DNA of 64,000 bases, from assembly GCA_027484145.1 (NCBI GenBank), contig JAIXUH010000002.1, forward strand, positions 992,001 through 1,056,000. The letters run 5' to 3'. This document shows, piece by piece, positions 63,884-64,000 of this stretch. The first letter of the stretch is position 1, and each line of letters opens with the position of its first letter. A program made the translations under genes and the position numbers. This DNA comes from Rhodobacter sp. (GTDB lineage: Bacteria; Pseudomonadota; Alphaproteobacteria; Rhodobacterales; Rhodobacteraceae). The notes beneath the pieces are model-generated. The model made no database searches. It was given only the letters and a program-made list of their open reading frames with translations, and was not told where the DNA came from.

Positions 63884-64000
63884 TTATTTGCCGGCCACGC
63901 TGACAGGCATCTCGGTCATCTTGCGGGCATAGGCCAGCACCATCTGCGCCAGACGCGCCTCGCCCGGACAGGACGGGATCGAGGCGATGGCCCCGCCAAG
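63884..64000 (-). CDS. crtE: C-terminal fragment of geranylgeranyl diphosphate synthase (crtE)
   Basis: The last 38 codons before a TAA; the rest lies beyond the window. The peptide LGGAIASIPSCPGEARLAQM and the following helix 'VLAYARKM' fit the C-terminal helix of polyprenyl synthases, and position directly before crtF matches crtE in Rhodobacter. The assignment depends mainly on gene order. Confidence 0.7.
   Translation of the reverse strand, partial: LGGAIASIPSCPGEARLAQMVLAYARKMTEMPVSVAGK

Noticed and set aside
1-64000. tRNA, rRNA, insertion sequences, prophage, attachment sites, CRISPR arrays
   Set aside because: I found no cloverleaf-like or rRNA-like sequence, no transposase or integrase reading frame and no spaced direct repeats.

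Overview
The window looks like a chromosomal segment of a purple non-sulfur, facultatively phototrophic alphaproteobacterium of the Rhodobacter lineage (Rhodobacteraceae). The main evidence is the right end, which carries the Rhodobacter-type photosynthesis superoperon in the order crtE-crtF-bchC-bchX-bchY-bchZ-pufQ-pufB-pufA-pufL-pufM-pufX followed by dxs. The presence of pufX points to Rhodobacter and its close relatives. The DNA is GC-rich with dense ATGA overlaps. I see no rRNA, tRNA, insertion sequence, prophage or CRISPR array.

Layout. 1-9 kb: tail of a TctA-type permease, a TetR regulator, small secreted and membrane proteins, a short MprF-like protein, a PomAB/MotAB-like stator pair, and a MacAB/LolCDE-like export operon behind an FNR-like box. 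9-13.5 kb: a Crp/Fnr regulator, a P-type cation ATPase and two small proteins. 13.5-16.5 kb: molybdate uptake (modE, modABC) with a dyad in front of modA. 16.6-19.8 kb: SDR, aminotransferase and glycerate 2-kinase operon, possibly a serine/hydroxypyruvate/glycerate route. 19.8-26.9 kb: secreted PRC-barrel protein, an internally deleted acyltransferase, an AcoR-like activator lacking the GAFTGA loop, a flavin monooxygenase, a racemase-family protein and an SDR.

26.9-44.1 kb is the most unusual part. It is a divergent catabolic island around a SorC-type regulator. Leftward lie a ketose 3-epimerase, mtnK, mtnA and a class II aldolase, the gene set of the DHAP shunt for 5-deoxyribose/methylthioribose. 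Rightward lie an FGGY kinase, acetoin-dehydrogenase-like E1alpha/E1beta/E2, a complete sugar ABC importer and a DhaK/DhaL dihydroxyacetone kinase, with a convergent aldo/keto reductase. The set predicts import, phosphorylation, isomerisation and aldol cleavage of an unidentified sugar to triose phosphate plus a C2 or acyloin-type fragment.

44.1-50.6 kb: the phosphate regulon pstSCAB-phoU-phoB behind two tandem Pho boxes, with no phoR in the window. 50.6-52.4 kb: a CorA transporter and a PAS/Cys-motif protein with two PpsR-like motifs upstream. 52.4-64 kb: dxs and the photosynthesis superoperon, including a textbook pair of PpsR/CrtJ sites before bchC, several mRNA hairpins, a strong terminator after pufX, and an unannotated 25-codon ORF coupled on both sides between bchX and bchY.
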